This document shows, piece after piece, positions 40,891 through 49,409 of a stretch of DNA of 64,000 bases. The notes beneath the pieces are model-generated. The model was not told the DNA's origin. It ran no database searches and saw only the letters and a program-made list of their open reading frames with translations. The stretch's first letter is position 1. Every line of letters begins with the position of its first letter. Source of the stretch: Methylotuvimicrobium buryatense 5G (GTDB lineage: Bacteria; Pseudomonadota; Gammaproteobacteria; Methylococcales; Methylomonadaceae); assembly GCF_000341735.1 (NCBI RefSeq), contig NZ_KB455575.1, positions 2,805,972 through 2,869,971 on the forward strand. The letters are read 5' to 3'. The translations under genes were made by a program, and so were the position numbers.

Positions 40891-41742
40891 ATGAACACGA
40901 CTCAACATCTAGTCAGTGGCGTAGGTCTTGGTTTACGCCGAACTTTTCTGAATAGCATCGTCGACACGCCCCCCGCATCAGTCGATTTTTACGAAATCGC
41001 TCCCGAAAATTGGATAACGATCGGCGGCAAATTCGGCCGGCAACTGCGCAATATGACCGAGCGTTTCGACTTCGTTTGTCACGGACTTTCCTTATCGATC
41101 GGCAGCACCGACCCGTTGGATGAAACCTTTATCAAGGCCGTCAAATCCTTCATGACCGAACACGGCATCAAACTGTATAGCGAACACCTTAGCTATTGCA
41201 GCAAAGACGGCCACCTGTACGATCTAATGCCGATTCCTTTTACCGAAGAAGCGATTACTCATACCGCAGCGCGCATTCGCCGCGTTCAGGACATTCTCGA
41301 ACAAAAAATCGCGATCGAGAATGTTTCCTATTATGCTGCGCCGGGCCGGGAAATGGATGAAATCGATTTTTTCAACGCCGTGGTCAACGAAGCCGATTGC
41401 GACATCTTGCTCGATATCAACAATATCTATGTCAACAGCGTCAATCATGGCTACGATGCCGAAACGTTTTTAAAGGCGATACCTGCGCAGCGAATCGCCT
41501 ATGCACATATTGCCGGCCATTATGTCGAAGCCGAAGACTTTTTAGTCGACACGCACGGCGCCCCGGTCATCGACCCGGTCTGGAAACTGCTTGGCAAGGC
41601 TTACGAACTCTACGGCATATTCCCAACCTTGCTGGAGCGGGACTTCAACATTCCGCCACTGCCGGAGTTAATCAAAGAAACCGAAACGATCGCCGCCATT
41701 CAACACGCCTGGAAAAATCAACATGAGCGTAGGACAGCATAA
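40891..41742 (+). CDS. hvfB: MNIO-family (DUF692) enzyme, HvfB/BufB-like
   Basis: Multinuclear non-heme iron enzyme that modifies the precursor's cysteines. I use the ATG at 40891 (283 residues, MNTTQHLVSGVGLGLRR); the longer frame begins inside the hairpin stem. TIM-barrel metal ligands of the family are visible: FYEIAPENWI, FVCHGLSLSIGS, IKLYSEHLSYC, IAIENVSYYAAPG, CDILLDINNIYVNSVNHGYD, and IAYAHIAGHYVE, ending LLERDFNIPPL. Overlaps hvfC by 20 bp. Function follows from work on HvfABC and bufferins; the exact modification here is inference. Confidence 0.93.
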   Translation: MNTTQHLVSGVGLGLRRTFLNSIVDTPPASVDFYEIAPENWITIGGKFGRQLRNMTERFDFVCHGLSLSIGSTDPLDETFIKAVKSFMTEHGIKLYSEHLSYCSKDGHLYDLMPIPFTEEAITHTAARIRRVQDILEQKIAIENVSYYAAPGREMDEIDFFNAVVNEADCDILLDINNIYVNSVNHGYDAETFLKAIPAQRIAYAHIAGHYVEAEDFLVDTHGAPVIDPVWKLLGKAYELYGIFPTLLERDFNIPPLPELIKETETIAAIQHAWKNQHERRTA

Positions 41743-42490
41743 AGCCAAAATCGACTTCAAAGCCAAACAGCAAGAATTTGCCGCTTTCATTCGAAACCCC
41801 GACCGAAACCCGGCTCCGGGCGATGTGGCCCCGGAACGCATGTCGATGTACCGCGAGTTGTTTTTTAATAATGTCGAAAGCTTTTTATCGAGCAACTTTC
41901 CGGTATTGAAATCGCTGCTCTCAGAGGAAAGTTGGCTTGCGCTCGCGCGGGACTATTATTCGGAACACCGCAGCAGCACGCCCTATTTTTCTGAAATCCC
42001 CGAAGAATTTTTGGATTATTTGCAAAACGAACGCCAGTGTTCGGACGATTTGCCCTTCATGCTCGAACTCGCACATTACGAATGGGTGGAAATGGCGCTG
42101 GCAATCGCAAAGGAAGAAGCGCCCGCAATCATTGCGCCGGCGATAGATTTAAGGCCCGCGCCGTTATATCTATCGCCACTGGCTTGGCTTTTAGCCTATC
42201 GTTTTCCGGTTCATCAAATCTCAACGGACTTCATTCCTTATGAAGCGCCCGAGCAACCCAGTTTTTTGATCGTTTATCGAACTCCGAACGATAACGTGAA
42301 GTTTATGCAAATAACGCCATCGACCTATCGGCTTTTGGAGATCCTGCAAAATACCCCGGGAATCTCTGCCGAATCTTGCATAACACAGCTCGCGGGAGAA
42401 CTCCAGGCAGGCGATATACAGTTGTTTATCGACCAAGGCTTGAAAACCTTACGCGAATTAGCGGACAAATCGATTATTTATAGCGCTTAA
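41723..42490 (+). CDS. hvfC: HvfC/BufC-like (DUF2063) precursor-recognition partner
   Basis: Partner protein that presents the precursor to the MNIO enzyme. The 255 residues begin with the DUF2063 N-terminal domain (about 12-110): KQQEFAAFIRNPDRNPAP, RMSMYRELFFNNVESFLSSN then FPVLKSLL. A second domain (about 120-250) follows, ending QLFIDQGLKTLRELADKSII, which resembles a winged-helix RiPP-recognition fold. The ATG lies within hvfB, so both proteins are made in coupled fashion. A DoxX-like gene (hvfD), common in such operons, is not present downstream. Confidence 0.9.
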   Translation: MSVGQHKAKIDFKAKQQEFAAFIRNPDRNPAPGDVAPERMSMYRELFFNNVESFLSSNFPVLKSLLSEESWLALARDYYSEHRSSTPYFSEIPEEFLDYLQNERQCSDDLPFMLELAHYEWVEMALAIAKEEAPAIIAPAIDLRPAPLYLSPLAWLLAYRFPVHQISTDFIPYEAPEQPSFLIVYRTPNDNVKFMQITPSTYRLLEILQNTPGISAESCITQLAGELQAGDIQLFIDQGLKTLRELADKSIIYSA

Positions 42491-42570
42491 AATTCAAAGT
42501 AAGTCGGGCACGCATCGCGTTACCTTTGTTACATGGAAAAAGTATACCACCATGAAGATCATGAAGAATA

Positions 42571-42597
42571 GGAAGTTATTTATCGCGAAATACTAAC
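42571..42597 (-). repeat. solo F3 end
   Basis: GGAAGTTATTTATCGCGAAA followed by TACTAAC matches the right end of F3 at 22637-22660 (ACGTTATTTATCACAAAATC). No second F3 end is nearby; an F4 element starts 6 bp further. Confidence 0.5.
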
Positions 42598-42603
42598 GCG
42601 AAA

Positions 42604-42782
42604 CTACTCCCTTTATACTCAAAAAATGGTTAACTTTATGAAGGTATGGGGTGTGGCTAGCGAGGATGTCGGCAGCAGGGAACGCTGCCGTCAAGCCCCC
42701 ATGGACGGGTTCACGGCGGTCCTCGATAGACACATCCCATACCTTTTTATTCTTAGACGGTTTTTCAATCAAAAGGGAGTAG
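42604..42782 (+). repeat. F4 fold-back element
   Basis: Ends CTACTCCCTTTATACTCAAA and (complement) CTACTCCCTTTTGATTGAAA are inverted repeats. The inside resembles F2 and F3: GAGGATGTCGGCAGCAGGGA, then the core version CATGGACGGGTTCACGGCG. It lies between the convergent hvfC and thermonuclease genes. Confidence 0.7.
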
Positions 42783-42800
42783 CCTGAGTTTTACTGCTAC

Positions 42801-43622
42801 TCAGAGCATCTTGACCGAACTAGGATGACGGATCAGCATCGAAAAATGTTTCTTGGATCGATTGAGCCAACCGCGAATTTCAACTTCTTTGCCGACATAG
42901 CTGTTGGGGTTTGGAAACAAGTCTAAATTAGCGCGTTCGATGCGAAAATCGACGCGCTCGCCAAGCGTCAAATACACATATTTACGCGTCGTTCTGATTT
43001 TTTTGACGCGCCCGGAAATTCGCTGCCAGCCTCTATGATTACCCGTTCGAAGACTCGGTGCCGGCTTGATTCGGTATTCAGGCAGCCTCCAAATACCGCG
43101 CGAGTTTTTTTCGGCTTCATCCTGGGCACGAATCAATTCCCCGCTATAAAGCAAATTCGGCGGAAAAATACTGAGCGAAGCCAAACCCAATCTAACCAGC
43201 TCGAAATTGAGATGCAGACCGTCCTCGGTAAACAAATGCGCGAGCGTCCGCCCGTATTTATCCTTTGGTTCGCTATCGAGAACCAAACGGACTCGCTTGC
43301 CTTTCAATGCGTGAGTTAACCAACGTTTAGCTTCTTCGCCTCCGGCCTCCGCGTTTTTATTGCGCCCTTCGACTTCCGGCGTGTTGATGCCGAGTAAGCG
43401 GATTTTTCTGCCGTCTACCAGCTTTACCGTATCGCCGTCATAAACATACTGAATGCGGTGATAAGAATAACCTGGCTTTATCGTAAGACGCTCGGCGCCT
43501 TCTCGTCGTTTGTCCGAAAAATAAAATTTGCCGTTTTCATCTTGCCAGCGATAAATTTCCTCGGCGTAGACGGCCGAGATAGCCAGCATTAGAACGAGCG
43601 ATTTAAGTAAGGCGTAAAGCAT
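42801..43622 (-). CDS. exported thermonuclease-like protein with DUF4124 domain
   Basis: Secreted or periplasmic nuclease of 273 residues. Signal peptide 1-20 (cut after VYA), a DUF4124 segment IYRWQDENGKFYFSDKR (23-39), then a staphylococcal-nuclease domain (about 56-175): VYDGDTVKLVDGRKIRLLGI then NTPE with the calcium and catalytic Asp/Arg/Glu positions, and DKYGRTLAHLF near 122. The C-terminal 80 residues (about 195-273) form an extra OB-like beta domain (ISGRVKKIRTTRKYVYLTLG). SNase activity is inferred from conserved residues; the biological target is unknown. Divergent from dtd. Confidence 0.88.
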   Translation of the reverse strand: MLYALLKSLVLMLAISAVYAEEIYRWQDENGKFYFSDKRREGAERLTIKPGYSYHRIQYVYDGDTVKLVDGRKIRLLGINTPEVEGRNKNAEAGGEEAKRWLTHALKGKRVRLVLDSEPKDKYGRTLAHLFTEDGLHLNFELVRLGLASLSIFPPNLLYSGELIRAQDEAEKNSRGIWRLPEYRIKPAPSLRTGNHRGWQRISGRVKKIRTTRKYVYLTLGERVDFRIERANLDLFPNPNSYVGKEVEIRGWLNRSKKHFSMLIRHPSSVKML

Positions 43623-43709
43623 GGATTTGATAAGATTTAACGATTAGCCGTTATCGAGCCGGAACGCTATAATTCCGTGCCCAAAAACGCTATTGTACAG
43701 AAACATCCT

Positions 43710-44156
43710 ATGATATCCGTTATTCAACGCGTAACCCGCGCAAAAGTGACTGTCCGGCAACAAGACATCGGCGTAATCGAACGAGGCATACTGGCTCTCG
43801 TCGCGGTCGAAAAAAACGACACCGAAAAAGAAGCTGAACGCTTATTGGAGCGAATCCTTAACTACCGTATTTTCGCCGACGCCGAGGACAAGATGAATCT
43901 AAGTCTGCGTAACATCAATGGTGGCTTGTTATTGGTCCCGCAATTCACGCTGGCGGCAGACACCGACAGCGGCAATCGTCCCAGTTTCAGCCGAGGCGCT
44001 TCCCCCGAACACGGCTTGGCGCTCTTTAATTATTTGCAAAAAAAAGCCGTTGACCTGCATACACAGGTTCAATTCGGTCAATTCGGTGCCGACATGCAAG
44101 TCTCGTTGGTTAATGACGGGCCGGTAACCTTTAGCTTAAGAGTCTCCCCGCGCTGA
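43710..44156 (+). CDS. dtd: D-aminoacyl-tRNA deacylase
   Basis: Proofreading enzyme that frees D-amino acids from mischarged tRNAs. I start at the ATG at 43710 (148 residues, MISVIQRVTRAKVTV) because the 11 extra residues of the longer frame are not part of the family. Signatures: LLLVPQFTLAADTDSGNRPS with FTLAAD at the active site (about 72-93) and the GPVTF-type cross-subunit motif in VNDGPVTFSLR at the C terminus. A short hairpin TTGCGC / GCGCAA follows the stop (44161-44178). Confidence 0.96.
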   Translation: MISVIQRVTRAKVTVRQQDIGVIERGILALVAVEKNDTEKEAERLLERILNYRIFADAEDKMNLSLRNINGGLLLVPQFTLAADTDSGNRPSFSRGASPEHGLALFNYLQKKAVDLHTQVQFGQFGADMQVSLVNDGPVTFSLRVSPR

Positions 44157-44354
44157 ATATTTGCGCACCTAGGCGCAATGTCTAACCGCCGTCTTCATCT
44201 TGCCGCTCAGCACGATCTGTCGCGGCTACTCACTTACCGCGGGACAGCTTAAGGTTAATCCGTTCATGGTGAGCCTGTCGAACCATGGGCGGATTAACCA
44301 TCCACCCTTCGACAAGGCTCTCCTGAGCGCAGCCGAAAGACTCAGGGCGAACAG
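44157..44354. other. gap with a dispersed TTCGACAAGGCTC-type repeat
   Basis: Contains GTGAGCCTGTCGAACC and CCCTTCGACAAGGCTCTCCT with CTCAGGGCGAACAG (44270-44356), a well-known type of intergenic inverted repeat in many proteobacteria. Fragments of the same repeat occur at 30.9-31.1 kb and 34.77 kb. No gene. Confidence 0.55.
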
Positions 44355-44501
44355 TTAATCCTTAGTGTTTTTGTCCCGCCTTAAGTGGGAAGCCTCTTTC
44401 GCGTGTTTGGGCAACCTTGGAATATTGGCGGTTCGCAACAAAATCAAAGCACTACCGATAATCAGAACTGCCGCCAAAAATACAAAAAACCAAGCCATCA
44501 T
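44355..44501 (-). CDS. small single-pass membrane protein, tentative
   Basis: A 48-residue frame (MMAWFFVFLAAVLIIGSALI then LLRTANIPRLPKHAKEAS and a basic tail) with one strong membrane helix and a positively charged C terminus. The frame stays open upstream into the F1 element at 44564, so an original longer N terminus (KSRKRGFFDSIEAARN is in frame) may have been cut by that insertion. I do not recognise a family. Could be a chance frame. Confidence 0.35.
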   Translation of the reverse strand: MMAWFFVFLAAVLIIGSALILLRTANIPRLPKHAKEASHLRRDKNTKD

Positions 44502-44563
44502 TAAATTTCTCGCCGCTTCAATGGAATCGAAAAAGCCCCGCTTCCGGGATTTAACGAGTAAGT

Positions 44564-44728
44564 TATACCCTTTGCTAGTCAAATTTCGGCATCGGGGTGC
44601 CCGTCAAAGGACGCCGTGAATACGTCCATGTAGGCTCTTCTATGACAGCATCCATGCTGCCAAAGCCTTTGCCGAACACCCCGACGCCTCCATACGCTAA
44701 TGCCGAAGTTTGAAGTGCGATAGGTATA
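44564..44728 (-). repeat. F1 fold-back element, copy 6
   Basis: From TATACCCTTTGCTAGTCAAA to GAAGTGCGATAGGTATA. Uses the variant end also seen as solo copies at 12304 and 30792. Apical hairpin TGACAGCAT / ATGCTGCCA has one mismatch. Lies between the small membrane frame and the U32 gene. Confidence 0.85.
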
Positions 44729-44863
44729 CAACGATTTGCGGACGGATAGAACTTAAGTGATAAAATATCGTCAATTATGAATCATGACTCGACGGCGCCG
44801 TTTTTCAAATTCGCTCCGTACCGAATCCTTTCCAATCGCTGATTATACGACTCCAACCTAATA

Positions 44864-46204
44864 ATGAAATCCGTTGAATTACTTTCTCCTGCCGGAACCC
44901 TTAAAAACATGCGTTACGCTTTCGCTTACGGCGCGGACGCAGTTTATGCCGGCCAACCGCGATACAGCCTGCGCGTGCGCAATAACGACTTTCTTGCCGA
45001 CAACTTAGCCAAAGGCATCGACGAAGCGCACCGGCTCGGAAAAAAGTTTTTTCTGGCGACCAATGTCATTCCGCATAATAGCAAAATCAAGACTTTTCTG
45101 GCCGATATCGCTCCGATCATCGCGATGAAACCGGACGCATTGATTATGGCCGACCCAGGCTTGATTATGATGGTTCGGGAAAACTGGCCGGAAATGCCGG
45201 TACATTTATCCGTGCAGGCGAATACCGTCAATTACGCAACAGTCAAATTTTGGCAAACCATCGGAGTAAAACGCATTATCCTGTCACGGGAATTGTCGCT
45301 CGATGAAATTGCCGAAATCCGTCAGGAATGCCCGGACATGGAACTGGAAGTCTTCGTGCATGGCGCGCTGTGCATTGCCTATTCGGGCCGCTGCTTGCTG
45401 TCCGGATATTTTAACCACCGCGACCCAAATCAGGGTACTTGCACCAATTCCTGCCGCTGGAAATACGACACACTGCCCGCACATGAAAATGCCGAAGGCG
45501 ATTATGTCTTGGACGGCGGCGCCTTGTCGATGTCCGAAATCAGTAATGCCAGTTGCGGCGGCGCCGAGCGCCACCCCTTGGCCGATAAGGTTTATTTTTT
45601 AGAGGAGGAAGGGCGTAAAGGCGAACTGCTGCCGGTCATGGAAGATGAAAACGGCACCTACATCATGAATTCGAAAGACCTGCGCGCGATCGAACATATT
45701 CAACGCTTGGTCGAAATCGGCGTCGACAGCCTTAAGATAGAAGGTCGAACCAAATCTCATTATTATGTAGCCCGGACCGCACAAACCTATCGCCAAGCAA
45801 TCGACGACGCACTGGCCGAACGTCCGTTTAATCCGCAATTGCTCGGCGTCTTGGAAAACCTAGCCAACCGGGGTTATACAGACGGCTTTTATCAACGCCA
45901 CCACACGCATGAGCAGCAAAACTACATTACCGGTTATTCGAAAAGCCATCAGCAACAATTTTGCGGTGAAATCAGACACTTCGATTCTGCGACCGGCATG
46001 GCCGAAATTGATGTCAAAAACAAGTTTTCGGTTGGCGATAAAATTGAATTGATTTTACCCGAAGGCAATCGCGACATTATCGTCGAACATATGGAAGACC
46101 TGCACGGCCATCCTATGCAAGAAGCTCTGGGCGGCGGCTACGAGGTAAAAATACCGCTGCCGGAAATAAGCCCGCAACACGGACTGTTGGCGCGTTATTT
46201 TTAG
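44864..46204 (+). CDS. trhP: U32 family tRNA hydroxylation protein (TrhP/YegQ-like)
   Basis: Prephenate-dependent factor for 5-hydroxyuridine at tRNA position 34, the role shown for E. coli TrhP (YegQ). The 446 residues match YegQ in length and wording: MKSVELLSPAGTLKNMRYAF at the N terminus, PVHLSVQANTVNY near 109-121, the U32 signature EVFVHGALCIAYSGRCLLSG (about 164-183) with its two cysteines, and CTNSCRWKYD with further cluster-type cysteines. A C-terminal beta domain begins near 360. The truncated F1 element begins within 10 bp of its stop. Confidence 0.93.
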   Translation: MKSVELLSPAGTLKNMRYAFAYGADAVYAGQPRYSLRVRNNDFLADNLAKGIDEAHRLGKKFFLATNVIPHNSKIKTFLADIAPIIAMKPDALIMADPGLIMMVRENWPEMPVHLSVQANTVNYATVKFWQTIGVKRIILSRELSLDEIAEIRQECPDMELEVFVHGALCIAYSGRCLLSGYFNHRDPNQGTCTNSCRWKYDTLPAHENAEGDYVLDGGALSMSEISNASCGGAERHPLADKVYFLEEEGRKGELLPVMEDENGTYIMNSKDLRAIEHIQRLVEIGVDSLKIEGRTKSHYYVARTAQTYRQAIDDALAERPFNPQLLGVLENLANRGYTDGFYQRHHTHEQQNYITGYSKSHQQQFCGEIRHFDSATGMAEIDVKNKFSVGDKIELILPEGNRDIIVEHMEDLHGHPMQEALGGGYEVKIPLPEISPQHGLLARYF

Positions 46205-46211
46205 CGGCGAA

Positions 46212-46389
46212 TATATTATCCAAGACAATTAACCATAGCAGATAGGCTATGGAATTTAGGTGCTGGGTAAATACGTCCATGCAGACTCTATGCCAGCTCC
46301 ATGCCGATCTCTCACCTAGCGTCAGGTGAGGGATCGGCCTCCCAGGCGCCTCCTCGGGAACTGCCTAAATTTGAAGTGCGAAAGGTATA
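46212..46389 (-). repeat. F1 fold-back element, copy 7 (one end missing), with N1 remnant and a hairpin module
   Basis: The TATACCC end and half of N1 are missing; the other end TTTGAAGTGCGAAAGGTATA is intact. Contains the hairpin CTCACCT / AGGTGAG inside CCGAT / ATCGG (46302-46335), the same module as in the copy at 58.7 kb. It separates two convergent genes. Confidence 0.8.
46214..46268 (-). repeat. N1 palindrome remnant, copy 3
   Basis: ATTATCCAAGACAATTAACC to GGAATTTAGGTGCTGGGT: about 55 of 67 bp remain; the ACCCAGCATCTAA end is gone along with that side of the F1 host. Confidence 0.75.
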
Positions 46390-46405
46390 ACGCAAACATA
46401 ACCTT

Positions 46406-48430
46406 CTAAAATGGAATAAACACGAATGCGAATACATCGTTGCTATAGCCGTCGACGGTTTTGTATTCGCGGTAACCTTTCGACACAGCCATCCCTAAAA
46501 CATATTGTACGCCATTGTATTGAATAACTTCGGAACCTCTTTGTCCGGTCCGCATGGCAAAAAAACGGTCGTCGATCGCCAGCGAATCTCCGGCGCCGAG
46601 CGATGGGTGATTAGCCGAAGCAATAATCATTTGATTTCGGTCGGTAAAAAACGCAAAACTTCCTTCGAGCAATTTTCCCGCTTCGTCGCGCGGTAAAACT
46701 TCATCGAGCATGCTCGAAAACTGCGGTTCACTGTCAAAAACGATGCCGATCCCGCCGAGCACTTGATCCTGCCTTGCCAAATGCGTGATCGAGGCATTAT
46801 AGATATAGGTATAGCGGTTGCCGTAAAATGGCGTCCTGATGAAAGGCGAAACGCTGTAGCTCTGTGAGTCGCTATTCCTCAACGCAGCCGGCGCTCCGCT
46901 TCGCTCGTCGACTTGCATCCCCAATAACGAGCACTCGTAAGAGTTCGACACCGCCAAGACACGACCGTTTTTATCGTAAAGATAAAGATTGGTATAGACC
47001 GTGTATAAAGCGTTGATGTATTGCAATATGTCCGTCATCCGCTGCTCATCCTTTGACGAGATTTCCGGTTGAGCCAAACAGTGCCTAAAAGTCGATGTCA
47101 ACGCCCACCACCGGCAATCGTTAGCCCGTTCGTATAAATTACGATCCATGATATCGACCGCCAACGACGCCAAAAACCCTGCATTGTTCAAATGCGAAGA
47201 CATGACCGTGACTTCCTGAAGGCTATTGACCGAATCGGCGAAAATATTCGCAATATCGGAACCGATTTGTTTGATGGCCTCCAAAACCGGCATGAATTCG
47301 GCCGCATTTTTCCGAGCCGATGCGATCTGACCGTTAAGTACCAACAAACCGAGGTCGGCATTGATATCGGAGGAGGCCTTGCGAATATCTTTCAACTCTT
47401 GAGGGAAGGTAATGGCTTGATCGATAATATCGGCATAAGCGCCTCCTCTATCGACTGCTTCATTACGTTTAAAAGCCGTTTCCAACGGCGTCATCATTTG
47501 CCCGGTCCACCCTAATCCGAAAAAACCCTGATACCCTTTGGTTTGTCGAGTATTAACGATATATTCGCGTAGCTTATACGATGCGATACTTACCGGATTC
47601 GCATTAGCAAAAGCCGCTTGTAGCGGCAGTAGTTGCTCATCGCTACTGGCGATTACCTTTCCGTCGACACCCAATATCATTAGCGTGCCTTCGTCACCCG
47701 CCGCCAGAAGATCGCCGAAAATTCCCACCATTTCATCGTCGAACCGAAAACATAAGCATAAAACGCCTATTGCTTTCGATCCTTGTTGGTTGCTTTCGGC
47801 TATTTTGCAGGAATAAATCAGCGAATGCCGTTTATTCGGCTGTAATTCCGAATATCGAAACGTTTCGATATATTCCGCACTCGATTTTAGAGTTTCGGCA
47901 ATGAGAGGATCCGTCGAACGACTGATCGGGTTTTCGTTATCCAAATGCGCTTTGACCCGTCCTTCGGTATCGAAAACAATGATCTCGTCATACACGCTGT
48001 ATTTCTTCACATATTCACGCAGTCGGTTCTCGATGAAATCAATTCCCTCCCGATCTGCATTTTCGGAAATAAGGAAAGAGCGGATATCGTCGTCTGTGGC
48101 CAAGAAACCCACATCAGCGGTTCGTTCGAATAAATTACGAATCAGTAAATCGATTGCGACTTGTGCCTTCGATGAATTATCGAGCACCAATTTTTTCAAG
48201 TTCTCGACAACTAAATTGTAAGTCAACTTCTGCTGCAACTCGCCGAACTTACTTTTCGTCAAATTCATATCTTCAAGAATGGTCGACGCCACATTATGGC
48301 TATTGATCTTTCCGATCAACGCAATTTTCCCCCACCAATCGTTTAGCGAGGCAAGACGAGCCTCGTAACTCTTTACAGCCGGCATGGCAGCCAGTAACTT
48401 AGTTTTATTCGCTTCAATTATCGTGTTCAT
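46406..48430 (-). CDS. soluble double-Cache (PDC-like) sensory protein without output domain
   Basis: A 674-residue protein with two related sensor-like halves. The first (about 95-300) contains IDLLIRNLFERTADVGFLAT, YDEIIVFDTEGRVKAHLDNE and GTLMILGVDGKVIASSDEQL; the second (about 410-665) contains DIMDRNLYERANDCRWWALT, VYTNLYLYDKNGRVLAVSNS and FAFFTDRNQMIIASANHPSL. These are Cache/PDC folds as found in chemoreceptors and kinases. No membrane helix or signal peptide is visible, and there is no kinase, GGDEF, CheW or methyl-accepting domain. The N-terminal 95 residues are helical. It could be a cytosolic sensor acting through a partner; relatives I recall are annotated as CheW-type or Cache proteins. 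Function not assignable. Confidence 0.65.
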   Translation of the reverse strand: MNTIIEANKTKLLAAMPAVKSYEARLASLNDWWGKIALIGKINSHNVASTILEDMNLTKSKFGELQQKLTYNLVVENLKKLVLDNSSKAQVAIDLLIRNLFERTADVGFLATDDDIRSFLISENADREGIDFIENRLREYVKKYSVYDEIIVFDTEGRVKAHLDNENPISRSTDPLIAETLKSSAEYIETFRYSELQPNKRHSLIYSCKIAESNQQGSKAIGVLCLCFRFDDEMVGIFGDLLAAGDEGTLMILGVDGKVIASSDEQLLPLQAAFANANPVSIASYKLREYIVNTRQTKGYQGFFGLGWTGQMMTPLETAFKRNEAVDRGGAYADIIDQAITFPQELKDIRKASSDINADLGLLVLNGQIASARKNAAEFMPVLEAIKQIGSDIANIFADSVNSLQEVTVMSSHLNNAGFLASLAVDIMDRNLYERANDCRWWALTSTFRHCLAQPEISSKDEQRMTDILQYINALYTVYTNLYLYDKNGRVLAVSNSYECSLLGMQVDERSGAPAALRNSDSQSYSVSPFIRTPFYGNRYTYIYNASITHLARQDQVLGGIGIVFDSEPQFSSMLDEVLPRDEAGKLLEGSFAFFTDRNQMIIASANHPSLGAGDSLAIDDRFFAMRTGQRGSEVIQYNGVQYVLGMAVSKGYREYKTVDGYSNDVFAFVFIPF

Positions 48431-48594
48431 AAATCGCTTAATTTATCCGTCATCTATATCTCCAGATCTAAATTTAGACACAAATCATGCCAAAGTAATA
48501 TTTTATAGTAAAAATAAAATCCTTCCTCTTTCTATTCTTAAACAATGCACCACTATGGCGCAATGAAGCACCAATTCGACTCGTCGAATACATC
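48431..48594. other. upstream region of the double-Cache gene
   Basis: A/T-rich, no gene. Its far end (48586-48594, GAATACATC) is one copy of the 9 bp repeat flanking the F2 element. Confidence 0.4.
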
Positions 48595-48809
48595 CAGCAA
48601 TTCCCAATTTGGAGATCAAAAAGGGTGTGGGGTATGCTTGGCGAGGATGTCGGCAGCAGGGCAGATTTTTGCTCCATGCAAAATCTGTATTCACGCCATC
48701 CTTGGCGTTCGAGCTTCCGCCAAGCCCCCATGGATGGGTTTACGGCGTTCCTCGACAGGCATACCCCACACCCTAAAATCGGCGAAACTGCTCAAACTGG
48801 GAATTGCTG
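48595..48809 (+). repeat. F2 fold-back element, copy 2
   Basis: Terminal repeats CAGCAATTCCCAATTTGG / CAAACTGGGAATTGCTG. GAATACATC directly precedes and directly follows the element (48586-48594 and 48810-48818), a clean 9 bp duplication. Hairpin CAGATTTTTGC / GCAAAATCTG at 48662-48687; core version CATGGATGGGTTTACGGCG. Opposite orientation to the copy at 12.5 kb. Confidence 0.9.
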
Positions 48810-48887
48810 GAATACATCCATACCAAACTATTTCTACCGCATTTCTGTTATGATATGCCCCCAACAGCCTTAACCAAGGTAATGCCA

Positions 48888-49373
48888 ATGACGTTTACCA
48901 CTGCCGATCTCTGTGATCAATATTCCGACATTGACGGCTTTCAAATCGCCGACCCCATTTTCAGAATATTCGGAGCAACGCCGGCTTTTTGCGGGCAAAT
49001 TACGACAATTAAAGCCTTTGAGGACAATGGATTAGTCAATTCAACCTTATCGACAAAAGTATCGAGACGCGTCTTAGTCATCGACGGCGGAGGTTCACAC
49101 CGCTGCGCCTTGATCGATCGGGGGCTTGCACAACTGGCCTGCGACAACGGCTGGCAAGGCGTCGTGATCTACGGTTGTATCCGCAATGCAGCCGCAATCG
49201 ATACGATTCCGATCGGGATTCGCGCACTCCATGCGCATCCACTCAAAAGCACGACGAAAGGTCACGGAGAATACGATAGTATTGTGACTTTCGCAGGCGT
49301 ACAATTTAGAAAAGATTATTTTTTATATGCCGATAGCGATGGAATTATCGTCTCGGAGGCAGAGTTGAGTTAA
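48888..49373 (+). CDS. rraA: ribonuclease E activity regulator RraA / methylthioribulose-type aldolase-like protein
   Basis: RraA-fold trimer; in E. coli it binds RNase E and lowers mRNA decay, while some relatives are HMG/CHA aldolases. I start at the ATG at 48888 (161 residues, equal to E. coli RraA) because AAGG lies 8 nt before it, whereas the ATG at 48882 is too close. Sequence: MTFTTADLCDQYSD, GQITTIKAFEDNGLV, VDGGGSHRCALIDRGLAQLA and VIYGCIRNAAAIDTIPIGIR. The GD-motif of true aldolases (GDxxR) is replaced by IDRG plus GCIRN, so a regulator role fits. Upstream is an F2 element, 78 bp away. Confidence 0.93.
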   Translation: MTFTTADLCDQYSDIDGFQIADPIFRIFGATPAFCGQITTIKAFEDNGLVNSTLSTKVSRRVLVIDGGGSHRCALIDRGLAQLACDNGWQGVVIYGCIRNAAAIDTIPIGIRALHAHPLKSTTKGHGEYDSIVTFAGVQFRKDYFLYADSDGIIVSEAELS

Positions 49374-49409
49374 AATAACCTCACCTTAACCTACTAAATT
49401 AGTCAAGAT

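Noticed and set aside
48545-48873. Overlapping short frames in both directions
   Set aside because: They are translations of the F2 element. Similar frames appear in every F1/F2 copy and change with each copy.
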